Assembly (NCBI GenBank): GCA_052143535.1
Contig: JBKQSS010000093.1
Location: 1-64,000, forward strand
DNA from: JADGRA01 sp052143535
Lineage (GTDB): Bacteria; Myxococcota; Myxococcia; Myxococcales; Myxococcaceae
DNA: 64,000 bases
Reading direction: 5' to 3'
This document shows positions 17,546 through 26,510 of the stretch, piece after piece. The notes below the pieces were generated by a model. The model worked only from the letters and a program-made list of their open reading frames with translations, did no database searches and was not told the DNA's origin. Position 1 is the stretch's first letter. Every line of letters begins with the position of its first letter. A program made the translations under genes and the position numbers.

Positions 17546-17827
17546 GAGGTGTTATTCCTGTCTTCCGGGCTCTCCGAAGGCCCGAGTGTGACTGCGAGGG
17601 TAGTGCCGCGCAACCGCCGCAGCCTGCTCTCGTTCGTCTGTCTCGAGGCTTGGGCGCGAAACGAAGTCGCGGCTCGGGGAGGCAGGGGTTGTGCAGGCCT
17701 GCTAGCCTCGATTACCGAGGCGAGGTTGGCGCGCCTGGGGCGCGGCCATCCTCGGCGTGGGTCGCGACAGCGCATGCTGCGGCAGGGGGGATGACGGGCA
17801 GCTGGCGAGCCACCCGTCCCGCGCTTC

Positions 17828-18193
17828 TTAGCGTTTCTTTGTCTCCCAGAGACCGAGAGCGGCGCCGCTCGGGTCGACGATGACGCTCATGCTTCCCATG
17901 TCAGCAACCGGCGTCACTTCGAGCGCGATGCGAGCACCGAGTTCCTTGGCCTTCTTCGTCGAGGCGACGATGTCGGCCACGCTGACATATGCGAGCCAGT
18001 GTGAGGGCATCCCCTTGGCCTGGTTCGTCATCATCCCGCCGCCGGTTCCCTCGCCCACGCCGATCGTCGTGTAAGTGCCGAATCCCGGCATCGGGACATC
18101 CTCGAGCTTCCAGTCGAACAGCTTCTCGTAGAATGCGCGGGCCTTCTTCAGGTCATTGCTTTGCAACTCCACGTGGACAAACGGATTGGCCAT
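17828..18193 (-). CDS. VOC family protein (glyoxalase/bleomycin resistance fold)
   Basis: Small protein of 121 residues with the paired beta-alpha-beta-beta-beta units of the vicinal oxygen chelate fold: FVHVELQSNDLKKARAFYEK in the first, HWLAYVSVADIVASTKKAKE in the second, and DMGSMSVIVDPSGAALGLWE at the end. Members are metal-dependent isomerases, dioxygenases or binding proteins; this subgroup is uncharacterised. Start 18193 is well supported by GAGGAGG 7 bases upstream; the frame open to 18490 has no homologous content. Confidence 0.88.
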   Translation of the reverse strand: MANPFVHVELQSNDLKKARAFYEKLFDWKLEDVPMPGFGTYTTIGVGEGTGGGMMTNQAKGMPSHWLAYVSVADIVASTKKAKELGARIALEVTPVADMGSMSVIVDPSGAALGLWETKKR

Positions 18194-18804
18194 GGCCTTC
18201 CTCCTCGGTGCGCGAGCTTTAAGATAGTCACGAGGACCAGTCCACAGGGATAGGGAAGACGCCCATCCCGCCGGCGGCGATGCGCTGAAAGGTCCGCACA
18301 GGCACAAAGCCGTTTTCCGCCCGCCGTTAAGTGTTGAGCAGTCGGCGGACGAGTGCTCGATGTCCTGCCGAGCTCGAGCCTTTTCCTCTTGGCCGAGCCT
18401 TATTCGGCGTTGCGCGACCCCTGTCGCGTCGGCTCCAGACTCTGGAAACAAGCGAGTGGCTCCCCGTGCACTGCCCAGCGTCGGCCCCAAAAGTGTCAGT
18501 CACCAGCTGGCGACTCCACTGACGGATTCCTCCAACCCGGGTCTTTGGCCGCGGCCCTCTACGAACCGGTCCGTGACTCACACCACTCTGCGTCGTCTCG
18601 GGCACCCGTAGTGCGCGGAGGTGCGGAGCGGTGCCCATCCAGGGTGAACGGGTGCGCAGGTTGAGAGGGGGCCGAGGGCCGAGCCGCGTGTTCGCCCCGG
18701 CGGACCAGAAGCGGTAAATTCTGCGTCGCAGCCGTGGCTGGTCGATGGGGAGTGCGGTGTTACCTGCGCTAAGAGGTCGAGTTGGAAGCAAGGGGGCCAG
18801 CTCA
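18194..18804. other. Divergent intergenic region
   Basis: Separates the leftward VOC gene from the rightward lipoprotein gene. An open frame of 154 codons on the minus strand (18327-18791) has arginine- and proline-rich, non-homologous content and is judged a chance frame. No hairpin or repeat stood out. Confidence 0.45.
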
Positions 18805-20202
18805 GTGCTGTCGATCAGGCGCCTGACGGGGGTCTTGTTCGTGGCCGGTTGCGCCAGTGGGCCAACGACGACGGCGGGGACGACTGGCTCAGCGGAGGCG
18901 CTCCCGACCCACGTCTACGCGCTCCCGCTGGACGATGTCCTCACGCAGACGACGGCGCTCCTCATCGGACAAGGTTGGCCCGTGCAACGCTCCGGAGACA
19001 GGCTGGTCACGGGCTGGCTCGGTAACGCAACTGGTTATGCAGTCGGTTATCGCGTAGACGGCGATCGCATCGACGCTGGGCACTGCCGAATCCAAGTTCT
19101 TCGCCTGGTCGCGACGCCAACCAACGTCTATGTGGAACCCCGTCTTTCGGGCCGTCCAATGTATCAGACGCGCCGTGGAGACTATGTCCCACCGCCAGAC
19201 ATCCCCGGAGTAGCGACGGATGCGCCGAACGAATCGGCCGCTGGGACGAATCCCCCATTCGGGCTGGTCGTGACTCAGCATGCACGCGACCAGGGGCTGG
19301 AATGGGCACTCCAAGAGCACATCGAACCGGCATCCGTGCCGGCCAGGCAGCGCACAGAGACGCTCGCCGCTGCGCTGTCTCAAGGGGAGGCGAATGACGC
19401 CGGACTTCCTACGTTGCGTCCGCGGGCCGCCTATCTCAGTCCGTCCCAGAACTGCGAGCCGCGCCTCACGGGGGTGGAGTCGCCCCTCGTCGAGAGGCGC
19501 CTCATCCTCTTGGGCGACATCCCTGGAACCAACGAGATTCCTGATTCCGTGCGTCGGCTCGCCTGTCAGGCTGCTCAAAAGGGCGTCCCGACTCTCGTTG
19601 CGCTTGAGCTGTTGCGGGCTGATCAGGACTGGGTCGACATCTACTTCGCAAGTGGCGGCACTGCTGCCGACCGCGCCGCGTTCCTTCAAGTCACCCGTTC
19701 CTTCAAGTCCACGGGCTCGGGGCAAACTCAGGCTGTGTTCGGACTGCTCGACAACCTGCGGGCGCTACGCGACACCGGGCTGCCTATACGCGTCGTCGCT
19801 TTCGACGAACCCGGCACGGTGCCAAGCCGAGAGAAGGCGCGCGCTTCCAATCTTGAGCGCGTGCGGAGAGCCGAGCCAGACACCTTGCTACTTGCGGTGG
19901 TAGCGCGCTCGCAGGCTCGCACCGCTCTCGCGCCGGGGGAGACGCCGGACAGCGCATCGATGGGGTGGTACCTGTCGCAGTGGGGCCTGCGGCCTCTCTC
20001 GCTCGACGTGCGCTCGCCTGGGGGACGACGTTGGTCATGTGCGGGCCCAGCGCCTTGCGGCCCGGTGCCAGTGCCAGCAACGTCGTCAGCTGCCGGCGAG
20101 TCCGAGCGCACCGTGCAGCTGTTTTCTAACCCAGACGCAGAAGGCTTTTGGGGGGCGTATTTCGTTGGGCCGCTCACCGCGTCTTCGGCTCCGAAACCCT
20201 GA
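18805..20202 (+). CDS. Lipoprotein with a possible ChaN/Tiki-like domain
   Basis: Putative lipoprotein of about 465 residues. The signal segment LSIRRLTGVLFVAGC ends in a good lipobox with Cys16 when GTG 18805 is the start; ATG 18745 would add 20 residues. The N-terminal part (to about 230) is unrecognised. From about residue 235 the pattern LILLGDIPGTNEIPDSVRRL followed by GVPTLVALELLRADQDWVD resembles the haem-binding ChaN/TraB-Tiki superfamily, in which LLGE-x-HG-x-x and a later hydrophobic-Glu are conserved; here Asp replaces the Glu and Pro the His. The role is not known. The next gene follows 10 bases later. Confidence 0.7.
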   Translation: MLSIRRLTGVLFVAGCASGPTTTAGTTGSAEALPTHVYALPLDDVLTQTTALLIGQGWPVQRSGDRLVTGWLGNATGYAVGYRVDGDRIDAGHCRIQVLRLVATPTNVYVEPRLSGRPMYQTRRGDYVPPPDIPGVATDAPNESAAGTNPPFGLVVTQHARDQGLEWALQEHIEPASVPARQRTETLAAALSQGEANDAGLPTLRPRAAYLSPSQNCEPRLTGVESPLVERRLILLGDIPGTNEIPDSVRRLACQAAQKGVPTLVALELLRADQDWVDIYFASGGTAADRAAFLQVTRSFKSTGSGQTQAVFGLLDNLRALRDTGLPIRVVAFDEPGTVPSREKARASNLERVRRAEPDTLLLAVVARSQARTALAPGETPDSASMGWYLSQWGLRPLSLDVRSPGGRRWSCAGPAPCGPVPVPATSSAAGESERTVQLFSNPDAEGFWGAYFVGPLTASSAPKP

Positions 20203-20212
20203 CAAAACCACG

Positions 20213-21478
20213 ATGGGCTTGTTGAAGCGACAGGGACCAGCTGGGGGAGTTGCTCCGACGTTAACAGCGGCAGGTCTTCTCATCCTGCTCTGGTTGGCTG
20301 CATTCGGTGCGCCCCGTGCCGTCGCAGAACCCAAACCCGCTGAGGTCAGGGTCAGCCTGCGCGTCTTCACCTTTACCCAACCCTTCAACAACGAGTATCG
20401 CTTCGTTCTGTACGACAATAGGCTGGTCATCGTCCAACGTGCATCAGCGGACCACCTCGCTGAGTACTTCATGACGGTACTCACCGCTGATGAGATGGCG
20501 TCCTTGGTCGATAGCCTCAAACTCCCAGAGTTCCTAAAGCTCGCGGCCCAGCAGCCCTCTCCAACGCCGACGGGTCTGCCCCTCTACGAGATTTCAGCCT
20601 TTGATGCGCCGGGTGGGCGTCTCCGGTCAATGTCTGTCTCTGGACTCGACGAGACGGCGGCGGAGCCTGCCGCCTTCGTGCGTGTCTACCGGGCGCTCGA
20701 GTCGTTCGCTAACCCGAGGGAGCGCCCTTGGTTCCCCGACTACGTCTACCTCACTGTTACCAGGGCAACCGAGCGGACGCGATGTGTCTGGCCAAGCGAA
20801 TGGGGAAACCTCGCATCCGCTGGGTCGCTGCCCCTCCCCGCCAACGCAGACAAGCGTGCCGACCTGGGCATTCTTAGGGAGCAAGGTAACCGGCTAACCG
20901 ACATTCAGCGGCTCCTGCAACAGTGTCGTCATCTCGTCCACTTAAACGGGGAGTCGGTCCTGATGCGGCTAACGGTGACGCTCCCCCACGAAGCAGAAGC
21001 GCTGGCCGATGCTGGAGTCCCCCCGGCGCCGCCGGAGCCTGCCTATGCGGCTCGGTCAGCCGACCGCGAGCCGGGCTCCCCGGCCGTCGAGACGCCGTCT
21101 TCCACGGAGCACCTCGGCGCCCTGGCTGGAACCTGGGCCGGGACCTTCACCTTTAGAGGCATCGTGACTGGCTCTTACTCCGGGGAGATAACCGTCGCCG
21201 TCCACGGCGACACCGTTCAGTTGGCCCACCTCTGCCCGGGTGACGGGCAGAGGCTGACGGCGACGGGGTCTGGCGCCAAAGCTGACTGGCACGGCGACCT
21301 TGACTGTCCCCCAATTTCCATCATGGGTTGCTCGTCCGTTGTCCTGACCTACAAACTCGCAACCGCGACGCTGGACGGCAGTACGCTCACGGTGGTGGCC
21401 GCAGGGACGGCCGCCCCCACTGGCAACTGCCTCTCCTCGAATGGGGAGATTACGGTCACTTTCGTCGCGCAGAAATGA
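20213..21478 (+). CDS. Secreted protein of unknown function
   Basis: Exported protein of 421 residues that I do not recognise. A long signal anchor is present (hydrophobic run LTAAGLLILLWLAAFGAP, cleavage near AVAEPK). The mature part has a first domain with FNNEYRFVLYDNRLVIVQ and a proline-rich linker around residues 280-305. The C-terminal beta-rich domain of about 110 residues begins LAGTWAGTFTFRGIVTGSYS and reads like a lipocalin-like or META-like small barrel. Four cysteines in that domain could form disulphides. It starts 10 bases after the upstream lipoprotein gene, so both are probably one operon. Confidence 0.72.
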   Translation: MGLLKRQGPAGGVAPTLTAAGLLILLWLAAFGAPRAVAEPKPAEVRVSLRVFTFTQPFNNEYRFVLYDNRLVIVQRASADHLAEYFMTVLTADEMASLVDSLKLPEFLKLAAQQPSPTPTGLPLYEISAFDAPGGRLRSMSVSGLDETAAEPAAFVRVYRALESFANPRERPWFPDYVYLTVTRATERTRCVWPSEWGNLASAGSLPLPANADKRADLGILREQGNRLTDIQRLLQQCRHLVHLNGESVLMRLTVTLPHEAEALADAGVPPAPPEPAYAARSADREPGSPAVETPSSTEHLGALAGTWAGTFTFRGIVTGSYSGEITVAVHGDTVQLAHLCPGDGQRLTATGSGAKADWHGDLDCPPISIMGCSSVVLTYKLATATLDGSTLTVVAAGTAAPTGNCLSSNGEITVTFVAQK

Positions 21479-21495
21479 GACCTCTGCTTGGTGGG

Positions 21496-21532
21496 GCGAC
21501 TCGACGGGCAACACAAAAACGCGTCGAGTTGC
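21496..21532. terminator. Hairpin between convergent genes
   Basis: An 11-base stem (21496-21506 with 21522-21532, one G-U pair) with a 15-base loop lies 17 bases after the secreted protein gene and before the convergent beta-barrel gene. There is no T run on either side, so termination would not be classical. Confidence 0.4.
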
Positions 21533-21612
21533 GCGGTCCCTTCTACGTTAGGGCTAAACAGATTCTATGGAGCCCGCTTTGCTGTCGGCCCTTCTAGCGC
21601 GGGCTACGCAGG

Positions 21613-22233
21613 CTAGAAGCGGTAGCCGACGTATGCCTCGACTGTGATGCCGCTCAAGTTCAGCGACTGGGTGAAGCTTCCAACGTTGTTGACGCCGGAG
21701 AAGTTGAAGCTCGGGTTGAGCCACATGAATCTCAGCTCCGCGCCGACGAGGAGCGGGCCGAAGTACAGGTCAACTCCCCCGCCGCCCACCGCCTCGAAGC
21801 CGGCCTGGGTACTTGAGAGGTTTTCGAAACTCGATGTGGCAATCGCAACGCCAGCCCCGCCCTCGGCGTACGGAGCGATGAACCCAAGCGGCAGCCGGAT
21901 TCTCGCGAGCAGCAGAATGGGGACCGCGTTGACGCCGGTCTGTGCTGTGACCGTACCGGTCGTGCTCGTCGTGCCGCTGGTGAGGTAGCCGGCGCTCAAC
22001 TGAAGCCCCAAAAGTCCCCAATAGGCGCCGACGCCCCCTTCGATGGTGTACGCCGCTGGCCACTTGAAGCTCTCGCCCAGCGCCGTGAAGGCATTGGTGG
22101 CCGTCGGGAAGTACGGCCCTCCCTTCACCACGACGTAGAAATCTCGCTCACCTTCATCCGCTGCCGCAGTCGCCGGCATAAGGAAGACGAGAGAAAGCGC
22201 TGCGAGCACGACACCTCGGAGCAAATTGTTCAC
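21613..22233 (-). CDS. Outer-membrane beta-barrel protein
   Basis: Exported protein of 206 residues. The signal peptide runs to about residue 25 (FLMPATAAADEGE). The mature part alternates hydrophobic and polar residues in amphipathic strands with glycine turns and ends in VEAYVGYRF, a C-terminal phenylalanine as in outer-membrane barrels. Recognisable strands include GGVGAYWGLLGLQLSAGYL and GPLLVGAELRFMWLNP. It is probably an 8-stranded barrel of the OmpA/OmpW type with no assignable substrate. The gene is monocistronic, converging on the secreted protein gene. Confidence 0.8.
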   Translation of the reverse strand: MNNLLRGVVLAALSLVFLMPATAAADEGERDFYVVVKGGPYFPTATNAFTALGESFKWPAAYTIEGGVGAYWGLLGLQLSAGYLTSGTTSTTGTVTAQTGVNAVPILLLARIRLPLGFIAPYAEGGAGVAIATSSFENLSSTQAGFEAVGGGGVDLYFGPLLVGAELRFMWLNPSFNFSGVNNVGSFTQSLNLSGITVEAYVGYRF

Positions 22234-22347
22234 GAGCTAACCCTCGGCGGCGGAGAAGGGTGGAAAGCCTCAAATGTAAGCGGCCATGAAGCAGCGGAAA
22301 AGCCCGTGACCAAACAAGTTGTGGGCAAATTCTGACTCACACCGACC

Positions 22348-23220
22348 TCATTCGTTCGGCCCGGCCACCTTTTGTTCGATGACCAAGTCGAGAAACCAGC
22401 GCTTTGACGCGCCGTCGGCGGGCGGGTTCGGTACATCATCTTCGAGAATTCGCAGTCGGTACTCGATGCCGGGCTCGTACTTGAAGCCGACAATGTCGCC
22501 GTAGAAGAGCTGCCAAGGCTCATTCGGGCGTTCGCGCACCTGTAGGCATTCCCGCGGCGCGACGCCGGCGCAGGCCGCCTTCTTGGCGGCGACGTAGAGC
22601 AACCTCTGGCGCGCTCCGGCGCTCGGGATGGGCTGTGAGCGCAGGCGTAGCAGGCCGTGTCTCCCCGGACTTGACTCCGTCGCCTGCAGAACCAGCACTT
22701 CGCCATTTGAGTCACGGCTCAACTTCGGACGGGAACGGAGCAAGCTAAAGAAGGCCGACTCATAAGATGCCGCCTCGTCGACGCAGGCCATCATCGTCAT
22801 GGCGATTGGGGTGGTGAGCACTAGCGTGCTGTCAGCCTCCACTCGATAACCCGCGGCGCCCGTGTTGCAGCCGCTGTTGGCGCTCAAGCGGTCAACGGTG
22901 AATTCGAGACGGACTCGATCTCGGTCGGCGGCTGGCGGCGGCACGGCGAGCTGGGATTCGATTAGGCCCCACCGGGTGTGCTCTAAGCTCGGGCCTGCAG
23001 CGGCCAGCAAGGTGCGCATTGCACGCATCGTGGAGCCCGCCATAACCACCGAAGGGCGCTCGCGAATGGACGCTAGCGCGCGGTCGCTTGGGGGCCGAAG
23101 CAGCGTTGGGCTGTGGCAGAAGGGCCCCGTCGCCGAGCCTTCGCTCGGGGCCGACCGAGCCAGCGTCACGTTGGGCGCGAGGAGCAACGCAAGGAGAGAT
23201 AAAAGAGAGGTCCGTTGCAT
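22348..23220 (-). CDS. Exported META and DUF4377 domain protein
   Basis: Exported protein of 290 residues (signal peptide to about residue 21). The central part (about 80-165) has the META/HslJ pattern: WGLIESQLAVPPP, LEFTVDRLSANSGCNTGAAG with a following TPIAMTMMACVDEAASYESA. The C-terminal 80 residues match DUF4377: YVAAKKAACAGVAPRECLQV, WQLFYGDIVGFKYEPGIEYR and WFLDLVIEQ. Such proteins are periplasmic or surface-anchored with heat-shock and antibiotic tolerance links. Cysteines of the META domain are retained. It lies leftward between OmpA-like and barrel genes without tight linkage. Confidence 0.82.
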   Translation of the reverse strand: MQRTSLLSLLALLLAPNVTLARSAPSEGSATGPFCHSPTLLRPPSDRALASIRERPSVVMAGSTMRAMRTLLAAAGPSLEHTRWGLIESQLAVPPPAADRDRVRLEFTVDRLSANSGCNTGAAGYRVEADSTLVLTTPIAMTMMACVDEAASYESAFFSLLRSRPKLSRDSNGEVLVLQATESSPGRHGLLRLRSQPIPSAGARQRLLYVAAKKAACAGVAPRECLQVRERPNEPWQLFYGDIVGFKYEPGIEYRLRILEDDVPNPPADGASKRWFLDLVIEQKVAGPNE

Positions 23221-23325
23221 TTGCCACCCTCACGAAAACCTTGAGCGCCAGGTGAGAGGCCAGGGACTACCGTACCTCGACAATGGCGTACGGCGGCGCG
23301 GACCGAAAAGGGACTGCCGGCGGCT

Positions 23326-23892
23326 CTACTGGCCGGCCGGCTTGAGCACAATCTCGATACGTCGATTCTTCGCTCTGCCCTGCGGGGTGTCGTTGGACGC
23401 AACTGGGTGCGTATCGCCGAATCCTGTCGCCGACAGCAGATTCGGATTGACGCCCTTGCTCGTTAGGTACCTCACGACGTCCGTTGCCCGGGCCGTCGAG
23501 AGTTCCCAATTCGAAGGGAAACGACTCTTGAGTTCGGGCCCGATAGGAACATTGTCTGTGTAGCCGTCGACTTCGATGCTTTGCTTTTCGAGCGTCTTCA
23601 GGGTGGGGATGATCTTGTCCAGCGTCTGCTCGCCGTCGCGATTCAGTTGCCAGCCGCCTTCGGGGAACAGAATCTGATTGACGATGGTCAATTTCAGCTC
23701 GTTTTGCAGTTGCTGGATTTGGACTTGGTCGGCCTTAACTTCAGTCTGAAGCTGACTGTCGAGCTGCTTGTACGTCGCGTTCTGGGCGTTCAAAGCGTTG
23801 GCTTTTTGCTCCTCCTGCTTGTAGGTGCTGTCGGAAACGCAACCGGCTGCTGCGAGCATTAGCGCGAACACCAGACCATTCGGTTTTCTCAC
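23326..23892 (-). CDS. OmpA family peptidoglycan-binding lipoprotein
   Basis: Outer-membrane lipoprotein of 188 residues. The signal peptide ends in LAAAGC with lipidated Cys18. Residues 25-70 form a coiled coil (heptads in NALNAQNATYKQLDSQLQTE). The OmpA-like domain follows: LFPEGGWQLNRDGEQTLDKI, VDGYTDNVPIG, NWELSTARATDVVRYL and GRAKNRRIEIVL. The conserved Asp and Arg (YTDN, NRR) that hold diaminopimelate are present. It therefore probably anchors the outer membrane to the cell wall. Similar proteins are MotB-like or Pal-like; no motor gene lies nearby. Confidence 0.92.
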   Translation of the reverse strand: MRKPNGLVFALMLAAAGCVSDSTYKQEEQKANALNAQNATYKQLDSQLQTEVKADQVQIQQLQNELKLTIVNQILFPEGGWQLNRDGEQTLDKIIPTLKTLEKQSIEVDGYTDNVPIGPELKSRFPSNWELSTARATDVVRYLTSKGVNPNLLSATGFGDTHPVASNDTPQGRAKNRRIEIVLKPAGQ

Positions 23893-24131
23893 AGCGTTCG
23901 CCTCCCGCGAAAGTTCCTGAGTGACTCTTCAACTGGCCGATGTCGCGGTCAAGTGAAATGCAGCTGACGCGATTCGTTCGGATAGTGTCGAAACGCCGGA
24001 TGGGTAGCCGTTTCGCCAACGTCCACCAGCGTCGGAGTGGGAATCTGCGCACGGCTCTGGGTTGAAGTCATAGGCTGGGGTGAGTCGGTCGACACCGGGC
24101 GGACGGTAGCGTGCACAGGAGGACGGCAGCG

Positions 24132-25145
24132 GTGAAGGTTCTTTTCGTCAACGAAACCCTGGTTTACGAGTTGCTCCCCATGGAGGAGTGCGTCCGCCTT
24201 GTCGGGGACGCACTCGCGGCACTTTCGCGGGGCGGTGCCGTGCAGCCGCTCCGCAGCCTGATGCGCCTTCCGGATGGCTCTGGAGTTCTGGGCCTCATGC
24301 CCGGGTACCTCCGCGAGCCTGTCAGCTTCGGCTTGAAGGTGGTGAGCGTCATGCCCGGCAATCGCGGCACGCCGTACGACTCGCACCAGGGGGTGGTCAT
24401 GCTCTTCGGCGCTGAGCATGGCGAACCGCTCGCGATTCTTGATGCCAGCGCCATCACCGCGATTCGGACCGGCGCCGCGTCGGCCGCTGCGACAGACGTT
24501 CTGGCGCGCGCCGACGCGGGCGACCTTGCTCTCATCGGGTCCGGGACCCAGGCACGGTCGCACCTGACTGCGATGGCAACCGTGCGTCGGCTCCGTCGGG
24601 TGCGTGTGTGGAGCCGGACGCGCGCGAATGCCGAACGCTTCGCGCGCGAATGGTCCGCGGCTGCGACGCTCGAGATTGAGGTGATGACCACGGCCGAGGA
24701 CGCAGTTCGGGGCGCGGACCTGGTCTGCACCGTTACCTCAACCCGGGAACCGGTCGTGCGTGGCGCCTGGCTTGCGCCAGGGGCTCACGTGAATGCCGCA
24801 GGAGCTTGCTTCCCTACCCACCGCGAGCTCGACACGGAGGCAGTCCGCCGCGCACGCTTCTACACGGATTGCCGCGATTCGTGCCGAAACGAGTCAGGGG
24901 ATTTTCTCATCGCCCGAAGCGAGGGTGCCATCGGCGAGGACCACCTTCTGGGCGAAGTGGGCGAGGTCTTGATAGGGAAGGTCTCAGGACGGCTTTCTGG
25001 GGACGACGTGACCGTTTTCAAATCGCTGGGGATTGCGATTGAAGACCTCGCCTCGGCCCACGCCATCCATCAGCGCGCGCTTGCGACGGGAACCGGAGTC
25101 TGGCTCGACTGGAGCGGCTCGGACCAGTTGAGCCGCAACCACTAG
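24132..25145 (+). CDS. Ornithine cyclodeaminase / mu-crystallin family protein
   Basis: NAD(P)-dependent enzyme of 337 residues. The Rossmann motif is at LALIGSGTQARSHLTAM; family-specific parts are VVMLFGAEHGEPLAILDASA, ITAIRTGAASAAAT and CTVTSTREPVV. Family members include ornithine cyclodeaminase, ketimine reductases and N-methyl- or alanine dehydrogenases, so the exact substrate is open. GTG 24132 is chosen because GGAGG lies 9 bases upstream; GTG 24111 is the alternative. The stop shares the CTAG tetranucleotide with the stop of the convergent desaturase gene. Confidence 0.9.
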   Translation: MKVLFVNETLVYELLPMEECVRLVGDALAALSRGGAVQPLRSLMRLPDGSGVLGLMPGYLREPVSFGLKVVSVMPGNRGTPYDSHQGVVMLFGAEHGEPLAILDASAITAIRTGAASAAATDVLARADAGDLALIGSGTQARSHLTAMATVRRLRRVRVWSRTRANAERFAREWSAAATLEIEVMTTAEDAVRGADLVCTVTSTREPVVRGAWLAPGAHVNAAGACFPTHRELDTEAVRRARFYTDCRDSCRNESGDFLIARSEGAIGEDHLLGEVGEVLIGKVSGRLSGDDVTVFKSLGIAIEDLASAHAIHQRALATGTGVWLDWSGSDQLSRNH

Positions 25146-26176
25146 ACGAATGAGTGCGGGAGGAATTTCGACTCGGTGCGAGCAGCCGGTTTGGCTAGCG
25201 TGGGCTGCCCAGGCGGGGACGAAAACTCCGAGGCCGGAGCGTCTTGCGCGCCGCCTTCGAGGGCCGTTCCGAAGCCGACGTAATGCTCGACACGGTAGCG
25301 GGGGTCGAACCAGTGAGCAAGCAGCAGGCGCGTCCAGGACTGAAAGGCAAACAAACTGTCGTACTCTTCGCGCGCCACCTTCCGAAGGGTGCGCAGCCTG
25401 GGCCAGGGGATGGCCGGGAAGTCGTGATGCTCGACATGGTAACCGACGTCGAAGGTCACACGGTTGAGAATGCCGTAGTAGGAGACGGACGGCTGGTCCG
25501 CCCGCATCGCGAAGTGCTCCGAAAGCCGCCGGGCCCCGAGCGGGTGCGGTCCGAAGGCGAGGAGGCCGCCGATGCCGAGGAAGAACAAGCCCTTCGCACT
25601 CACCAGCCCAAAAAGACCAATCGTCGCGACGAGTTGCGCTCCCCAATTCAGCCAGAGGAAACGGTCTCTCGGAACGTGGTTAGCGGGCCGGGCGCGGTAG
25701 AAGAAGCGACCTAGGCTGAAGGATGCGAGCTTTCGAAGGGAGCTCGCGCCGACGAAGGCGATTTCGGCACGAGTGGGGGCCTGCGTGTCTCGCCCATCGA
25801 CCTCACCCAGAAACTTGTGGTGAAGCAGATGCTGAGCTCGGAACTCGATAGCTGCAGGAGCGAGAAGCGGCAAGTTGGCGACGAGCATCCATAGCTTGTT
25901 TGCGCGCGTGCCGCGGGCAACCAGGTTGTGGGTAGCTTCGTGGATGAGGACACCGAGCGCATGTGCGACGAACGCTCCAACGCCCACAGCGACGGCGAGC
26001 ACAGTCAGCCAAGAGGACTGGTGCACGGCCCATGCGAGTGCAACATCGACTGCGACCAGCCCGACAATAAAGAGCTGCGAGAGGGGATACGTTCCCTGCA
26101 GCGAGCGAACCTCGGGGTGCTTTGCGACGATGCGCGTGTGGCGGAGCACGTGCCACTGCGCGGCTGCGGCCGGCAT
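25142..26176 (-). CDS. Fatty acid desaturase, sphingolipid delta-4 desaturase-like
   Basis: Integral-membrane di-iron desaturase of 344 residues. The three histidine boxes are HEATHN, HLLHH and HVEHH, and about four hydrophobic segments lie between them. The N-terminal HVLRHTRIVAKHPEVRSLQG and the segment LNRVTFDVGYHVEHHDFPAI are very like the DES1-type dihydroceramide/sphingolipid desaturases, unlike ordinary acyl-CoA desaturases. It therefore probably desaturates a long-chain base or ceramide, which would fit sphingolipid-making myxobacteria; this is inference. Start 26176 is supported by GGAGG 7 bases upstream. The 3' end overlaps the convergent cyclodeaminase-like gene by 4 bases. Confidence 0.9.
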   Translation of the reverse strand: MPAAAAQWHVLRHTRIVAKHPEVRSLQGTYPLSQLFIVGLVAVDVALAWAVHQSSWLTVLAVAVGVGAFVAHALGVLIHEATHNLVARGTRANKLWMLVANLPLLAPAAIEFRAQHLLHHKFLGEVDGRDTQAPTRAEIAFVGASSLRKLASFSLGRFFYRARPANHVPRDRFLWLNWGAQLVATIGLFGLVSAKGLFFLGIGGLLAFGPHPLGARRLSEHFAMRADQPSVSYYGILNRVTFDVGYHVEHHDFPAIPWPRLRTLRKVAREEYDSLFAFQSWTRLLLAHWFDPRYRVEHYVGFGTALEGGAQDAPASEFSSPPGQPTLAKPAARTESKFLPHSFV

Positions 26177-26510
26177 AGGCCTACCTCCAGGAGGAAATTG
26201 AGCTCTTCGGCCGGACTCGGGCTGGAAGCTAACCGTCGCTACCAAAGCGCCGCAACGGAAAGTGAAAGGTTGCGGACGAAGGCCGGCCCGACCTGGCAAC
26301 GGGCTACCGCCCGGCAGCGACCTGCTCCAGTGAGCGGCGGCCCCAGAGCTCGACTTGCTGCGTTGGGAGGCGCTCCCGACGCACCGTGCAGTGGCCCCCC
26401 CCCGCCCTCGAGGCGGCCGTTAACTGGGGGCCTAAGCCGTTACTCCTAACGAGCCGCTGTTTGCCAGGCCAGGGACGAGCTCGGCCAGCGAGCGAATACC
26501 GCGCCGAGTG
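26177..26510. other. Intergenic region with a C-rich nested hairpin
   Basis: Between the leftward PEGA gene and the leftward desaturase gene. The main feature is the nested hairpin at 26393-26432. No gene was seen; the desaturase promoter should lie in the part nearer 26200. Confidence 0.45.
26393..26432 (-). terminator. Nested hairpin downstream of the PEGA gene
   Basis: GGCCCCC (26393-26399) pairs with GGGGGCC (26426-26432), and inside it CCGCC (26402-26406) pairs with GGCGG (26412-26416) over a 5-base loop. It lies about 80 bases after the PEGA gene stop. There is no T tract, so it is a possible rather than a clear terminator. Confidence 0.35.

Noticed and set aside
18327..18791. 154-codon open frame on the minus strand
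   Set aside because: Arg/Pro-rich, no homology, overlaps the start region of the lipoprotein gene.
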